64,000 nt of DNA, taken from Colwellia psychrerythraea. Its GTDB lineage: Bacteria > Pseudomonadota > Gammaproteobacteria > Enterobacterales > Alteromonadaceae. Position 1 is the stretch's first letter. Every line of letters begins with the position of its first letter. Both the position numbers and the translations under genes were made by a program. The stretch spans positions 124,001-188,000 of the forward strand of contig NZ_JQED01000029.1 in NCBI RefSeq assembly GCF_000764225.1, read 5' to 3'. This document shows positions 1-8,398 of this stretch, one piece after another. Below the pieces are notes generated by a model. The model was not told the DNA's origin, made no database searches, and saw only the letters and a program-made list of their open reading frames with translations.

Positions 1-934
1 CTTGCTCCATCCAGGAAATGGCATCACTAACAACATCAAAAATACTAATCTCAGCTTGCTCATTTATAGTAAAACTTTCACCCGGCAATGGATTGCCGCT
101 TAAGGTAACATCAATACCGTCAAAGGAAATGGTTTGCCCTGCTACATATGGGGCAGGAAGTGTTGGCAGTACAGGGAATACCGTAGCACCTCCGCCGTCG
201 GTAACTGTCAAATCATTTGTTATTGGATCGGTGGTAAAAGTGTGTGGACCTGTGCTTGTGTTATAGGCACCTCTGTCAATTATGTTGGCACTTTCAACAG
301 CGACGCCAGAGGTATTAGCATTAAGGGCTGTAGCGTTTGGTGGATAACTCACACTAAAATCGCCTATGGCATTATCTACTTTCATAAAAGCAGCGTCGCC
401 CGTTTGATTGGTTGGTATTTTTATATTTTTTGCTATTTGTAACTCTCTAACGCCAGAGTCGCCACTATAGGTAACACTACCGTCAACTTGTTGACTAAAA
501 GGCTGTTGTTCAGTTTGATAACCAGAGAAAATATAGTCACCATTTTCATTTTGACTGTTTGCTAAATCGAATAATTGATCTAAGTTATTTCTAGTTTCTT
601 TGGCTATAGCTTGTAAATCTTCACTAGACATGGCGCCATTATTTGCTTTTAACATCTGCTCTTTTATTTTATTGAAAATATCCTCAGCATTAGAAAAAGC
701 AACCTCTTGCAAGCTATTGTGGCTTTCTGCTTGAGTGATATTACGCTTATATTTTTCAATATTCGCTAAATCATCTTTATAGCCAGCCAATGTGCCATAA
801 GATACCGCATCATCTTTAGCCGTTAAGACACGCTTACCACTGGTTAAATAGGCCATTTGCTCATTAACATCTGAGGTTTTGCTGCTCATTTGTTGAGAGC
901 TTTGTAAGTAAAACTGTGCTGTCGATACGCGCAT
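1..934 (-). CDS. flgL: Flagellar hook-filament junction protein FlgL (3' end beyond window)
   Basis: FlgL (HAP3) joins the hook to the flagellin filament outside the cell. The reading frame stays open from the ATG at 934 to base 1, giving about 311 residues without a stop, so the C-terminus lies off the left edge. The N-terminus MRVSTAQFYLQSS resembles the flagellin-type D0 helix, and the adjoining segment has the usual heptad pattern with LTSGKRV and DD-A-Y motifs. A ribosome site (AAGGA) precedes the ATG. It starts only 9 bases after the flgK stop, so the two are translated from one transcript. The family assignment is firm; the missing end is only a window effect. Confidence 0.95.
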   Translation of the reverse strand, partial: MRVSTAQFYLQSSQQMSSKTSDVNEQMAYLTSGKRVLTAKDDAVSYGTLAGYKDDLANIEKYKRNITQAESHNSLQEVAFSNAEDIFNKIKEQMLKANNGAMSSEDLQAIAKETRNNLDQLFDLANSQNENGDYIFSGYQTEQQPFSQQVDGSVTYSGDSGVRELQIAKNIKIPTNQTGDAAFMKVDNAIGDFSVSYPPNATALNANTSGVAVESANIIDRGAYNTSTGPHTFTTDPITNDLTVTDGGGATVFPVLPTLPAPYVAGQTISFDGIDVTLSGNPLPGESFTINEQAEISIFDVVSDAISWMEQ

Positions 935-943
935 AAAAATTCC

Positions 944-2935
944 TTACCTTACTGCTGATAAGATAGTGTCAAAAAGTGTATTAGCGGTAGATATAATTTG
1001 TGAAGCTGCCTGATATGCTTGTTGATATTTCAATAAATTGGCAGCCTCTTCATCAAGATTAACGCCGGAAGTTGCTTGGTTACGATTGTACGCTTGCGTA
1101 AATAGTGCCTGTGCTGTATCAGCTGTTAAATTTGCATTACTCGCTTTTGAACCAACAACAGAGGTTGAAACTGCTAAACTTTTACTAAAGGTCTCCTTAC
1201 CACCATTAGTCACACCTTCTTCCTGTGTTTTAGCCATTGCAACTGCATGATTACCATTACCAACACCAAAAGCATTGCCTAATGTGAAGGTTTCTCTCGC
1301 ATTTGTACCTGCTCCCGAAAGATCACCTTTGATTTCAATTTGAAAATCAGGGGTGCCTGATGGGATATCGATAACAGCACTTGAGCCAGCTGCATAACTA
1401 CCTGTGGCAATCGATGGTGCTGGAGGGGGGGTCGCCGTATTAAAAACGCGATAGCTGAAAGTACCTGGTGCACTTTCATATACATCAACTGTCACATCAT
1501 AAGCTTTAGCTGCTTCAGGATTAGTAACATTAGTTATCTCTACTTTTCCATCACTGACGTTATTACTTGATGGGGTAACTCCAATTGCGGTGCTGGCAGC
1601 AATAGCATTACCATCAGTTAACGTGGTCTCCATTAAGGCTGCACTATTTTTGGTTGGTACAATGGAGAAGGTATCACCCGCCTGAAGTGGTCCGGTGCTT
1701 GTTTCGACAAATGAAAAACCTAGATCAGGCGAAGGTGTATGGGTACCGCTAGGCGCACCTGGAGGCCCTAGGTTTTCACTGGTACCTGACGTTAGGTTGT
1801 TCAACATAAAGTTTGTACCATCGAAACGGATTTCATACTCATCAGTTGTTAACTTAGAGACATCTGTAATAGTAATTTGTGCTTGTGTATTACCGCTATT
1901 ATCTGAGTGCTGTAATACCCTGCCTTGTTGTAGCTGCGTACTATTAATATCAGTAAAGATATTGGCACCTTGAAGTGCATTCAAATCTAAGCCGCTCGCT
2001 TGACTGTCATTCAAGGTAGAGGATATCGCCATAGCTAAACGGTCTATTTCAGTACGAGTTTGGCTTAAGTGCTCATCTCTAAATTCGAAACTTGCAGCCA
2101 ATGATCCACCTAAAGCTGAACCATTAAGTGCAACACTACTACTACCACTGACTAATCTTAATTCGGTTTGTTGGGCGTCAGGATCACCTGCATCAACTTG
2201 CAGTGTCATAGGGGTTATACCAGCAACAAGTGTTGTACCTTGACCAATCATAACCGTCATAACGTTATTGGCATCTTTTACCGTGGTTACCCGAGTATAT
2301 TCACTTAACTCACCTACGAGTTGATCACGTTTATCAAGTAAATCATTAGGTTGCCCTGCTTGCGTCGGGCTTTGTGACTGCATTATAGTTTCATTAATTT
2401 TGGCAAGCTCTTTTGATATTTCAGAAACTCTATTAGCTACTTGTTCGATTTCCCCATTAATTGACTTGTTCATATTGTCAAAGTTTTTAGCTAACTCATT
2501 AAAATCATTGCTCAGCACATTAGCTTGATTAAGTACTATGCTCCGAAGCCCTGAGTCATTAGGATTATCAGCAACACCATTAAGTGCTTGGTAAAACTTA
2601 TCTAATGAACCAACAACGGCATTGCCTGAAGTAGACATTACTTGATCAAGTTGCGTTAAACGCGCATGAAGTGAGTCAGCATTACCTAAGTTACTTTGAT
2701 TCATCAATTGCTCTTTATGAGAAAATTGATCATAAAGACGCGTGATGTCTTGAATATAAGTACCACCACCAATATAGTTATTGCCATTATTAAGACCGAC
2801 CGCCGCATTTTGGTCTGCACGTTGGCGGTTATAACCGTCAGTATTTACATTGGAGATATTGTTACCGGTTGTCGCCAGCTGTTGTTGAGCAGCTAATAGG
2901 CCACTAACACCGGTTTGGTACAAACTCACTGACAT
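944..2935 (-). CDS. flgK: Flagellar hook-associated protein 1 FlgK
   Basis: FlgK is the first hook-filament junction protein, added at the hook tip before FlgL. The 663-residue product begins MSVSLYQTGVSGLLAAQQQ with the rod/hook N-terminal motif (NNISNVNTDGYNRQ) near residues 25-40, and ends with the helical C-terminus EAANLLKYQQAYQAASQIIS. The start is at 2935 and not the upstream in-frame codon at 2980, because GGAGAGA sits just before this ATG. The middle (roughly 350-560) is a variable domain rich in Ser, Thr, Gly and Pro. It is the penultimate gene of the flgF-L group, 200 bases after flgJ. Confidence 0.96.
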   Translation of the reverse strand: MSVSLYQTGVSGLLAAQQQLATTGNNISNVNTDGYNRQRADQNAAVGLNNGNNYIGGGTYIQDITRLYDQFSHKEQLMNQSNLGNADSLHARLTQLDQVMSTSGNAVVGSLDKFYQALNGVADNPNDSGLRSIVLNQANVLSNDFNELAKNFDNMNKSINGEIEQVANRVSEISKELAKINETIMQSQSPTQAGQPNDLLDKRDQLVGELSEYTRVTTVKDANNVMTVMIGQGTTLVAGITPMTLQVDAGDPDAQQTELRLVSGSSSVALNGSALGGSLAASFEFRDEHLSQTRTEIDRLAMAISSTLNDSQASGLDLNALQGANIFTDINSTQLQQGRVLQHSDNSGNTQAQITITDVSKLTTDEYEIRFDGTNFMLNNLTSGTSENLGPPGAPSGTHTPSPDLGFSFVETSTGPLQAGDTFSIVPTKNSAALMETTLTDGNAIAASTAIGVTPSSNNVSDGKVEITNVTNPEAAKAYDVTVDVYESAPGTFSYRVFNTATPPPAPSIATGSYAAGSSAVIDIPSGTPDFQIEIKGDLSGAGTNARETFTLGNAFGVGNGNHAVAMAKTQEEGVTNGGKETFSKSLAVSTSVVGSKASNANLTADTAQALFTQAYNRNQATSGVNLDEEAANLLKYQQAYQAASQIISTANTLFDTILSAVR

Positions 2936-3135
2936 AATATTCTCTCCGATAACAAAGCATACGGGTAAGCAGTCAACCAATATTTAGTTGTATGCTTGCT
3001 ATAAATAATGTTTCATGAAAGGTTGTAGCTATAAAACTTTATGCCCGCCTAATGGCGCAACCCTTCCCTAAAATACTCAAATAACTTACTAAATTAGTTT
3101 ACTGAGCCGGTTTACATAGCCTAGTTAATGGCTAT

Positions 3136-4275
3136 TTATTTAACTAAAAGGTTTGTAACAGTTTTCAACGTGCCTAAAATTTTATCAGCGTATTGAGGAT
3201 CTGTTGCGTAACCTGCTTTTTGTAAACCTTGCAGGAAGTGTTCCACATTGCCTGAATCTTGCAATGCGTCTTGATAGCGTTCGCTAGTGGAAAGGAAATT
3301 TATGTAATCATCAACACTATCGCTGAGTGATTGATAAGTTCTAAAAGGCTCTGATTTCTTGATCATAGCACCTTGTTCAAACTCTAAAGTATCTTTAGTA
3401 ATTTTATCGCCAGCCCAACGGGAGTCGGCTTTAATGTTGAAAAGGTTATTCGAACTGTCGCCATCTTGCTTTTTAATCATTTTTTGTCCCCAACCCGTTT
3501 CAAGAGCGGCTTGGGCAATAACAACTTCAAATGGAACACCTAAGGTTTTTTGTACTTTTTGAGCAGGTTCAATTAATGCAGTCACGAAGTCTTTCGGTTC
3601 AGTAAAGTTGTGACTTGACAAAGCTGTTGAATTATTGACGCTTTCTGATTGGCCACTAGTTTGTTTCGTTCTTTTTTCAAGCTCTCGGATAGCAAATTGA
3701 CTTACAGTACTATTCAATTGACCGTTAGATATATGTTGAGCTTGATAGCTACCCGCAAAAGGAATATCTATATCAGGTTTAATTTGATTTTTATCCGCCA
3801 GCATTTTTTCTATCAAGGAGTTATGTTGGTTATCTGTACGACTTTGGGTGGCTTTATCATCAGGAGAATTAGCATTGTTAGATACCGCCAAATTTCCATC
3901 ATTACGTAACACAGAGCTCGGTTTAAAACTCCCATCATCGCCACCGAGTTGCCTAACAATTAGGTCAGTCAAACCTAATGATCCATTAGAAGATAGCTCT
4001 ACCGCCATTTGTTGGTCATGCATATCGCGATAGAACTTGGTTGATTGAGAGTTAAAGGGACTATCCGACTCCAATACTTCTTGCGCTTTACGCATACTCG
4101 ACAACAGCATTTTCATAAAAATGCCTTCAAATTGCTGAGCTGCTTCTGTTAAAGCTTCCTTTTTGGCCGCGCCATTTCCAGCTCGTGATTGTTGGCGAAT
4201 ATCATTTAAACCATTGAGATCAAGGGCATTTCGTGCCTGATCATAATTTTGTTTTTGGCTTGAATTGATATCCAT
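3136..4275 (-). CDS. flgJ: Flagellar rod assembly protein and muramidase FlgJ
   Basis: FlgJ is a periplasmic two-domain protein. The N-terminal part caps the growing rod, and the C-terminal glucosaminidase domain opens a hole in peptidoglycan. In the 379-residue product, residues about 40-110 (QFEGIFMKMLLSSMRKAQE, FYRDMHDQQMA) match the rod-binding domain. Residues about 230-375 hold the hydrolase, with the presumed catalytic Glu in AALETGWGQ. A long polar linker rich in Asn, Gln and Ser joins them. It is transcribed after flgI, but the gap of 371 bases is much larger than others in the group and contains a large inverted repeat. Confidence 0.95.
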   Translation of the reverse strand: MDINSSQKQNYDQARNALDLNGLNDIRQQSRAGNGAAKKEALTEAAQQFEGIFMKMLLSSMRKAQEVLESDSPFNSQSTKFYRDMHDQQMAVELSSNGSLGLTDLIVRQLGGDDGSFKPSSVLRNDGNLAVSNNANSPDDKATQSRTDNQHNSLIEKMLADKNQIKPDIDIPFAGSYQAQHISNGQLNSTVSQFAIRELEKRTKQTSGQSESVNNSTALSSHNFTEPKDFVTALIEPAQKVQKTLGVPFEVVIAQAALETGWGQKMIKKQDGDSSNNLFNIKADSRWAGDKITKDTLEFEQGAMIKKSEPFRTYQSLSDSVDDYINFLSTSERYQDALQDSGNVEHFLQGLQKAGYATDPQYADKILGTLKTVTNLLVK

Positions 4276-4467
4276 TATTTCACTTACCTAAAAATATAAT
4301 TAATTACTGTTTATACAAGTATCATGCCTATATTATTAATTCAGGTTTTTGCGTGACCGTAACCTTCGAAGTATCTAGTCAAAACCAATCAATTTTTGAA
4401 ACTGCCCCCCGATTAACACAACTTGAATGACACTCCTCAAGCCTATGTATAAGCACGTAAAACAGTA

Positions 4468-4497
4468 ACTTTGACTTTGACTTTAACTTTAACTTTT
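4468..4497. repeat. Five tandem hexamers ACTTTN
   Basis: The units read ACTTTG, ACTTTG, ACTTTA, ACTTTA and ACTTTT in direct succession. The array lies in the flgI-flgJ gap, upstream of the long inverted repeat on the plus strand. No function can be assigned. Confidence 0.75.
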
Positions 4498-4524
4498 GAA
4501 CGATTAACAATTGTCAGTTCAGTT

Positions 4525-4646
4525 ATTAACGATTTAACTTTAAGTTGTATGACTCAATTTAAAGGAAAAAGCACGGAGTTGACGCTAGTCAATGAGTACT
4601 TTTGTCGCCTAAATAGGGTTATACAACGACAAGGTAAATCGTTAAT
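4525..4646. repeat. 122-base long hairpin element (MITE-like) after flgI
   Basis: The left arm starts ATTAACGATTTA (4525-4536) and the right arm ends TAAATCGTTAAT (4635-4646), an exact inverted pair. Further in, GTTGTAT (4544-4550) pairs with ATACAAC (4621-4627), and ATTTA pairs again. The centre is a perfect small hairpin, TTGAC gcta GTCAA (4579-4592). The whole element can fold as one long imperfect stem, and its end abuts the flgI stop codon. It may be a miniature transposable element, a transcript-processing site, or a partial terminator that lowers flgJ-K-L expression. Confidence 0.7.
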
Positions 4647-5738
4647 TTAAATAATGACTAACTCACCTCGTATAGCACCAGCTTGATCCAGTGCTTCTAA
4701 TATAGCCATCACATCACCAGGGCCCGCACCAACTTCATTAATTGCACGAACTAAAGTTTCTAAAGTAACACCTGGTTTGAAGACAAACATTCGAGCATCA
4801 GAGTTACTGATGTTTATATCAGACTGGTTGGTCACAACCGTTTCGCCTTCTGCAAACGCATTAGGTTGAGAAACATCTTGAACTTCATTGATGGTGACTG
4901 TAATTCCACCATGAGTAATCGCAGCAGCAAGCAAGGTTACTTCTGAGCCAATAACAATAGTCCCGGTACGTGAATTAACTATGATTTTTGCCGCGGGAGA
5001 TGCAGGTTCAAATTCAAGGTTTTCAAGTACTGACAAAAAACTGACTCGGTCACTAATATCTCGAGGGGCTCTTACTTGTACAGAAGTTGAATCGATTGCT
5101 TTGGCCGAGCCTTCAATAAGTTCATTAATAGTGTCAGACAAAAGTTTCGCTGTAGTAAAGTCAGAGTGACGTAAATTGAAGGTAATATGATCGCCAGTAG
5201 CAAAGGGAGACTTAACTTCCCGCTCGACAATGCCGCCGTTAGCAATACGACCCACGGTTGGAATATTCACCAAAACTTGGGAGCCATCTAAACCTTGTGC
5301 TCCTAGACCACTTACAACTAAAGACCCTTGAGCTACCGCGTAGGCATTGCCATCAATCCCCATTAAAATGGTTTGTAATAACGTACCACCACGTAAACTT
5401 TGTGCACTCCCCATACTAGAAACAGTAACATCAATTGTTTGGCCAGGCTTGGTGAAGGCACTTAACTCGGCATGAACAGCAACTGCGGCAACGTTTTTAA
5501 TTTTAGGTTTTAATTTATCTGGCATAGTAATACCAAAGTTACTTAGCATAGTTTTAAAACTTTGCTCGGTAAACGGGCTTTGTTCACCTGTTCCAGGCAA
5601 ACCAACCACCAAACCATAACCAATTAATTGGTTTGAGCGTACACCAGCTACATCAGCGAGATCTTTGATACGCTGAGCATTGACTGACAATGAAGTAAAA
5701 AAGGAAAAGATGATGAATATATTTATGACAGTTTTCAT
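4647..5738 (-). CDS. flgI: Flagellar P-ring protein FlgI
   Basis: FlgI forms the periplasmic P ring that acts as a bushing around the rod in the peptidoglycan layer. The 363-residue precursor has a classic Sec signal peptide ([21 protein letters not shown], cleavage before QRIKDLADV). It then shows the highly conserved FlgI start, with [17 protein letters not shown] near residues 35-52, and the ending [15 protein letters not shown]. Length equals the family norm. It lies 87 bases after flgH, and its stop touches the long hairpin element on the flgJ side. Confidence 0.97.
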   Translation of the reverse strand: MKTVINIFIIFSFFTSLSVNAQRIKDLADVAGVRSNQLIGYGLVVGLPGTGEQSPFTEQSFKTMLSNFGITMPDKLKPKIKNVAAVAVHAELSAFTKPGQTIDVTVSSMGSAQSLRGGTLLQTILMGIDGNAYAVAQGSLVVSGLGAQGLDGSQVLVNIPTVGRIANGGIVEREVKSPFATGDHITFNLRHSDFTTAKLLSDTINELIEGSAKAIDSTSVQVRAPRDISDRVSFLSVLENLEFEPASPAAKIIVNSRTGTIVIGSEVTLLAAAITHGGITVTINEVQDVSQPNAFAEGETVVTNQSDINISNSDARMFVFKPGVTLETLVRAINEVGAGPGDVMAILEALDQAGAIRGELVII

Positions 5739-5825
5739 ACTTTAGTACCTTAAACAATACCTTAAACTAAGATCTTTCTTTCAGATCTTAAAACAACAGA
5801 AGTCAAAATTTACCGTGTGGTTTAA

Positions 5826-6536
5826 CTAAAATGGCCACCAAGTGCTATTGAAAAACTTAACCAACCAACCTTGTTCATTGGTATCAGCAAAACTACCCGT
5901 TCCTGCATATTGAATACGTGCATTAGCGACTTTGTTAGATAAAATAGTATTATTAGAATTAATATCTTTTGAACGAATGACTCCGGTTAAACGAATATAC
6001 TCATCGCCATTGTTTAGCGTTAACCATTTTTCACCGCGAATCATTAAATTACCATTAGGTAAAACTTTTAGTACGTGCACTGAAATGTTACCGCTTAAAC
6101 TATTCCCTTGATCAGCTTTAGAGTCACCTTTAAAGTTCGAATCTTGGCTAATGCCAAACTGTAATGACTCACCATTAATGGTAACAGGGGCACCGCCTAA
6201 GCCGGTTACCGCATCTAATTTAGTTTCATTTTCTTTTTTCAATTCTGTTTTAGCATTTTTCTTTGCTTGAGTTTTCTCACTCAAAATAACCGAAATGATA
6301 TCGCCAACGCGGTGTGCTTTAGAGTCAGAATAAATATTATTAACATAATGTGGCTTAAATAATGAACCTGAAGGAACAATACGCTCTTCTTCTTCCTCGG
6401 GCATTATTGGCGCAAAGTCAGGATCATTAGGTAGAGCTTTACTTAATTCGACGGTATTACTACAAGCGGTAGTAACAGCAATTAATAAGCTGATTGAAAG
6501 TAATTTAATTGTGTTTAGCCTATTGTTATTTTTCAT
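5826..6536 (-). CDS. flgH: Flagellar L-ring lipoprotein FlgH
   Basis: FlgH builds the outer-membrane L ring. The product is a lipoprotein: after a hydrophobic leader (IKLLSISLLIAVTTAC) the lipobox TTAC gives Cys about residue 25 of the precursor. Conserved FlgH segments follow, including HRVGDIISVILSEKTQA and the C-terminal QGWLVKFFNSTWWPF. A GTG directly precedes the ATG at 6536; the ATG is preferred given the spacing to GGAAGG. It begins 35 bases after flgG. Confidence 0.96.
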   Translation of the reverse strand: MKNNNRLNTIKLLSISLLIAVTTACSNTVELSKALPNDPDFAPIMPEEEEERIVPSGSLFKPHYVNNIYSDSKAHRVGDIISVILSEKTQAKKNAKTELKKENETKLDAVTGLGGAPVTINGESLQFGISQDSNFKGDSKADQGNSLSGNISVHVLKVLPNGNLMIRGEKWLTLNNGDEYIRLTGVIRSKDINSNNTILSNKVANARIQYAGTGSFADTNEQGWLVKFFNSTWWPF

Positions 6537-6571
6537 CACTGCCTTCCATTTTTTAGATTACGAAAATAATG

Positions 6572-7360
6572 CTACATTTGTTGGTTGATATAACTCAGCA
6601 TTTCATCAACAGCTGATATCACTTTCGAATTCATTTCATAAACACGCTGACTTTCAATTAAATTAACCAACTCTTCCGTGGTATTTACATTAGATGTTTC
6701 TAAGGCGCCCTGAACTAAAAGGCCATATCCTTCTAAGCCCGGAACCCCTTCTTGAGGAGCACCACTAACCGCAGTTTCGGTATATAAGTTTTGTCCAATT
6801 GATTGAAGCCCTGTCGGGTTAACAAAGTTAGTTAAGTTGATTTGGCCAACAACCGCTGGATCAGGTTGTCCTTGCAGTGTCACTGACACTTCACCATCTT
6901 GGGAAACAATAATACTCAAAGCATCTTCTGGAATTGTCACTTGTGGCTGAATCATGTAACCAGCACCAGGAGTGACCATGTTACCTTCATCATCCATAGT
7001 AAATTGACCATTACGGCTATACGCTGAACTACCGTCTGGCATCAGTATTTCAAAAAAACCCTCACCTTGAATCATTAAATCAAGGGCGTTATCTGAAGTA
7101 ATCATGTCACCTTGGGTATGAATTTTTTGAGTAGCAACTACTTTGGTACCAGCACCTAGCATTAAACCGGAAGGTGCTTCCGTATCTTGCGCCGTTCTGC
7201 CGCCGGGTTGATTGATATTTTGATAAAGTAAATCTTCAAATACTGCTCGGCTTTTCTTAAAACCAATAGTACTGGCATTTGCTAAATTGTTAGAGATTAC
7301 CGCAATATCTTTGGTTTGCGCATCTAAGCCTGTTTTACTTATCCATAATGCTGCGTTCAT
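6572..7360 (-). CDS. flgG: Flagellar distal rod protein FlgG
   Basis: FlgG forms the distal rod. The 262-residue product has the rod-protein N-terminus (MNAALWISKTGLDAQTKDIAVISNNLANAST), the internal GEGFFEI and AYSRNGQF motifs shared by FlgF/FlgG/FlgE, and the conserved C-terminus with SNVNTTEELVNLIESQRVYEMNSK. Length is the family's usual 260-262. It sits between flgF (75 bases upstream) and flgH (35 bases downstream) on the same strand. Confidence 0.97.
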   Translation of the reverse strand: MNAALWISKTGLDAQTKDIAVISNNLANASTIGFKKSRAVFEDLLYQNINQPGGRTAQDTEAPSGLMLGAGTKVVATQKIHTQGDMITSDNALDLMIQGEGFFEILMPDGSSAYSRNGQFTMDDEGNMVTPGAGYMIQPQVTIPEDALSIIVSQDGEVSVTLQGQPDPAVVGQINLTNFVNPTGLQSIGQNLYTETAVSGAPQEGVPGLEGYGLLVQGALETSNVNTTEELVNLIESQRVYEMNSKVISAVDEMLSYINQQM

Positions 7361-7435
7361 ACATCACCTTTAATTGAGTAGTAGCGTTTAGCTAAATTTT
7401 TATTTAGGCTAAACATGACTAATAGATTGCTATGC

Positions 7436-8179
7436 TTAGAAAGCACGTAATAATGAAGAAGCACTTGAATCAATTTCTTCCGCTGTTTTCATCATTTTTA
7501 GTTGCATTTCAAACTGACGCTGTAAGGCAATCATGTCTGTCATTTCATTAATAGGGTTTACATTACTCGACTCGAGTGCGCCACCAAGAACATTGACATT
7601 AACATCGGCAAATAATTGCCCACCATTTTTCGCACGGAAAAGGCCATCGTTGCCTTTATCAATAAGTCGTGTATCAGGGTTAACCAGCTTTATTCGACCA
7701 ACTTCCTCTTGAACACTACTAGGTGCACCTTCTGGCTGTACCATAATAGTACCGTCACGAGAAATTTGAATATTGTTAACCGGTAATGGCAAAGTAATCG
7801 GTCCGTTCTCACCTATCACTAATTCGCCATCATTAGTCTCTAAAGCACCCGTTTCAGTTAATCGAAAGTGGCCACCTCGCGTATAAGCCTCTTGACCATC
7901 TTCTGCTTGAACCGCAAAAAAACCCTCTCCTTCGATAGCCATATCTAAAGAGCGGCCCGTATGGAGGATAGAGCCAGAGTCAAAATTTTGGCTAGCACGT
8001 TCTGTCATTGAAAAAACACGAGAAGGTTGTCCTTCGCCAAATGCTTGCATACTTCTAGCTTGTGCTAAATCGGCTTTAAAGCCTGTCGTTTTAGCATTCG
8101 CCAAGTTGTTGGCATTAACTGATAAGGCTTGCATGTTTTGTTTAGCGCCACTCATAGCGATATAAAGCAACTTATCCAT
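7436..8179 (-). CDS. flgF: Flagellar proximal rod protein FlgF
   Basis: FlgF is a proximal rod subunit related to FlgG. The 247-residue product starts MDKLLYIAMSGAKQNMQALSV, has the NANNLANAKTTGFKAD motif near residues 21-36, EGEGFFAVQ and AYTRGGHF motifs, and ends with SSNVNPINEMTDMIALQRQFE. It is the first gene after a strong terminator that follows flgE, and a sigma-54-type promoter lies about 40 bases upstream. It therefore probably opens a separate flgFGHIJKL transcription unit. Confidence 0.96.
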   Translation of the reverse strand: MDKLLYIAMSGAKQNMQALSVNANNLANAKTTGFKADLAQARSMQAFGEGQPSRVFSMTERASQNFDSGSILHTGRSLDMAIEGEGFFAVQAEDGQEAYTRGGHFRLTETGALETNDGELVIGENGPITLPLPVNNIQISRDGTIMVQPEGAPSSVQEEVGRIKLVNPDTRLIDKGNDGLFRAKNGGQLFADVNVNVLGGALESSNVNPINEMTDMIALQRQFEMQLKMMKTAEEIDSSASSLLRAF

Positions 8180-8217
8180 AGTGTATTTCCAAAAAAGTAA
8201 AAGGTTATACCAGGTAA

Positions 8218-8234
8218 ATGCAAATAGAGTGCCA
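8218..8234 (-). promoter_or_regulatory. Sigma-54 promoter of flgF
   Basis: The minus strand reads TGGCACTCTATTTGCAT. The -24 element TGGCAC is exact, spacing is correct (GG, ten bases, GC), and the -12 element TTGCA is exact. It ends 39 bases before the flgF start. RpoN with FlrC-type activators controls middle flagellar genes in related polar flagella. Confidence 0.85.
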
Positions 8235-8301
8235 GCTATTATAAATTTTATAGAATGGACAAAGTGTATAAAGATTTTTGAAATTCATGGGCTATCACAA
8301 C

Positions 8302-8341
8302 AAAAAAACTGCTAGATAAGTACATTATACTTAACTAGCAG
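8302..8341 (-). terminator. Intrinsic terminator after flgE
   Basis: On the minus strand CTGCTAG pairs with CTAGCAG (outer stem 8309-8315 with 8335-8341), and an inner TAAGTA/TACTTA pair extends the stem. Seven T residues follow. It closes the flgBCDE unit before flgF. Confidence 0.85.
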
Positions 8342-8398
8342 CTTGAATATTTAGAGTAAAATCAGCATTAGCTTGCTAATAAATAACTTATTTTGCTA

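Larger units (their letters stand above)
4276..4646. other. Non-coding gap between flgI and flgJ with repeats
   Basis: No gene is visible in these 371 bases. The stretch holds five tandem hexamers ACTTT(G/A/T) at 4468-4497 and a 122-base self-complementary element at 4525-4646. The rest is AT-rich and featureless. It splits genes that are usually tightly linked. Confidence 0.7.

Noticed and set aside
1038..1250. Plus-strand frame opposite flgK
   Set aside because: It lies wholly inside flgK on the other strand, has no ribosome site and its protein has no recognisable family; it is an antisense shadow of the real gene.
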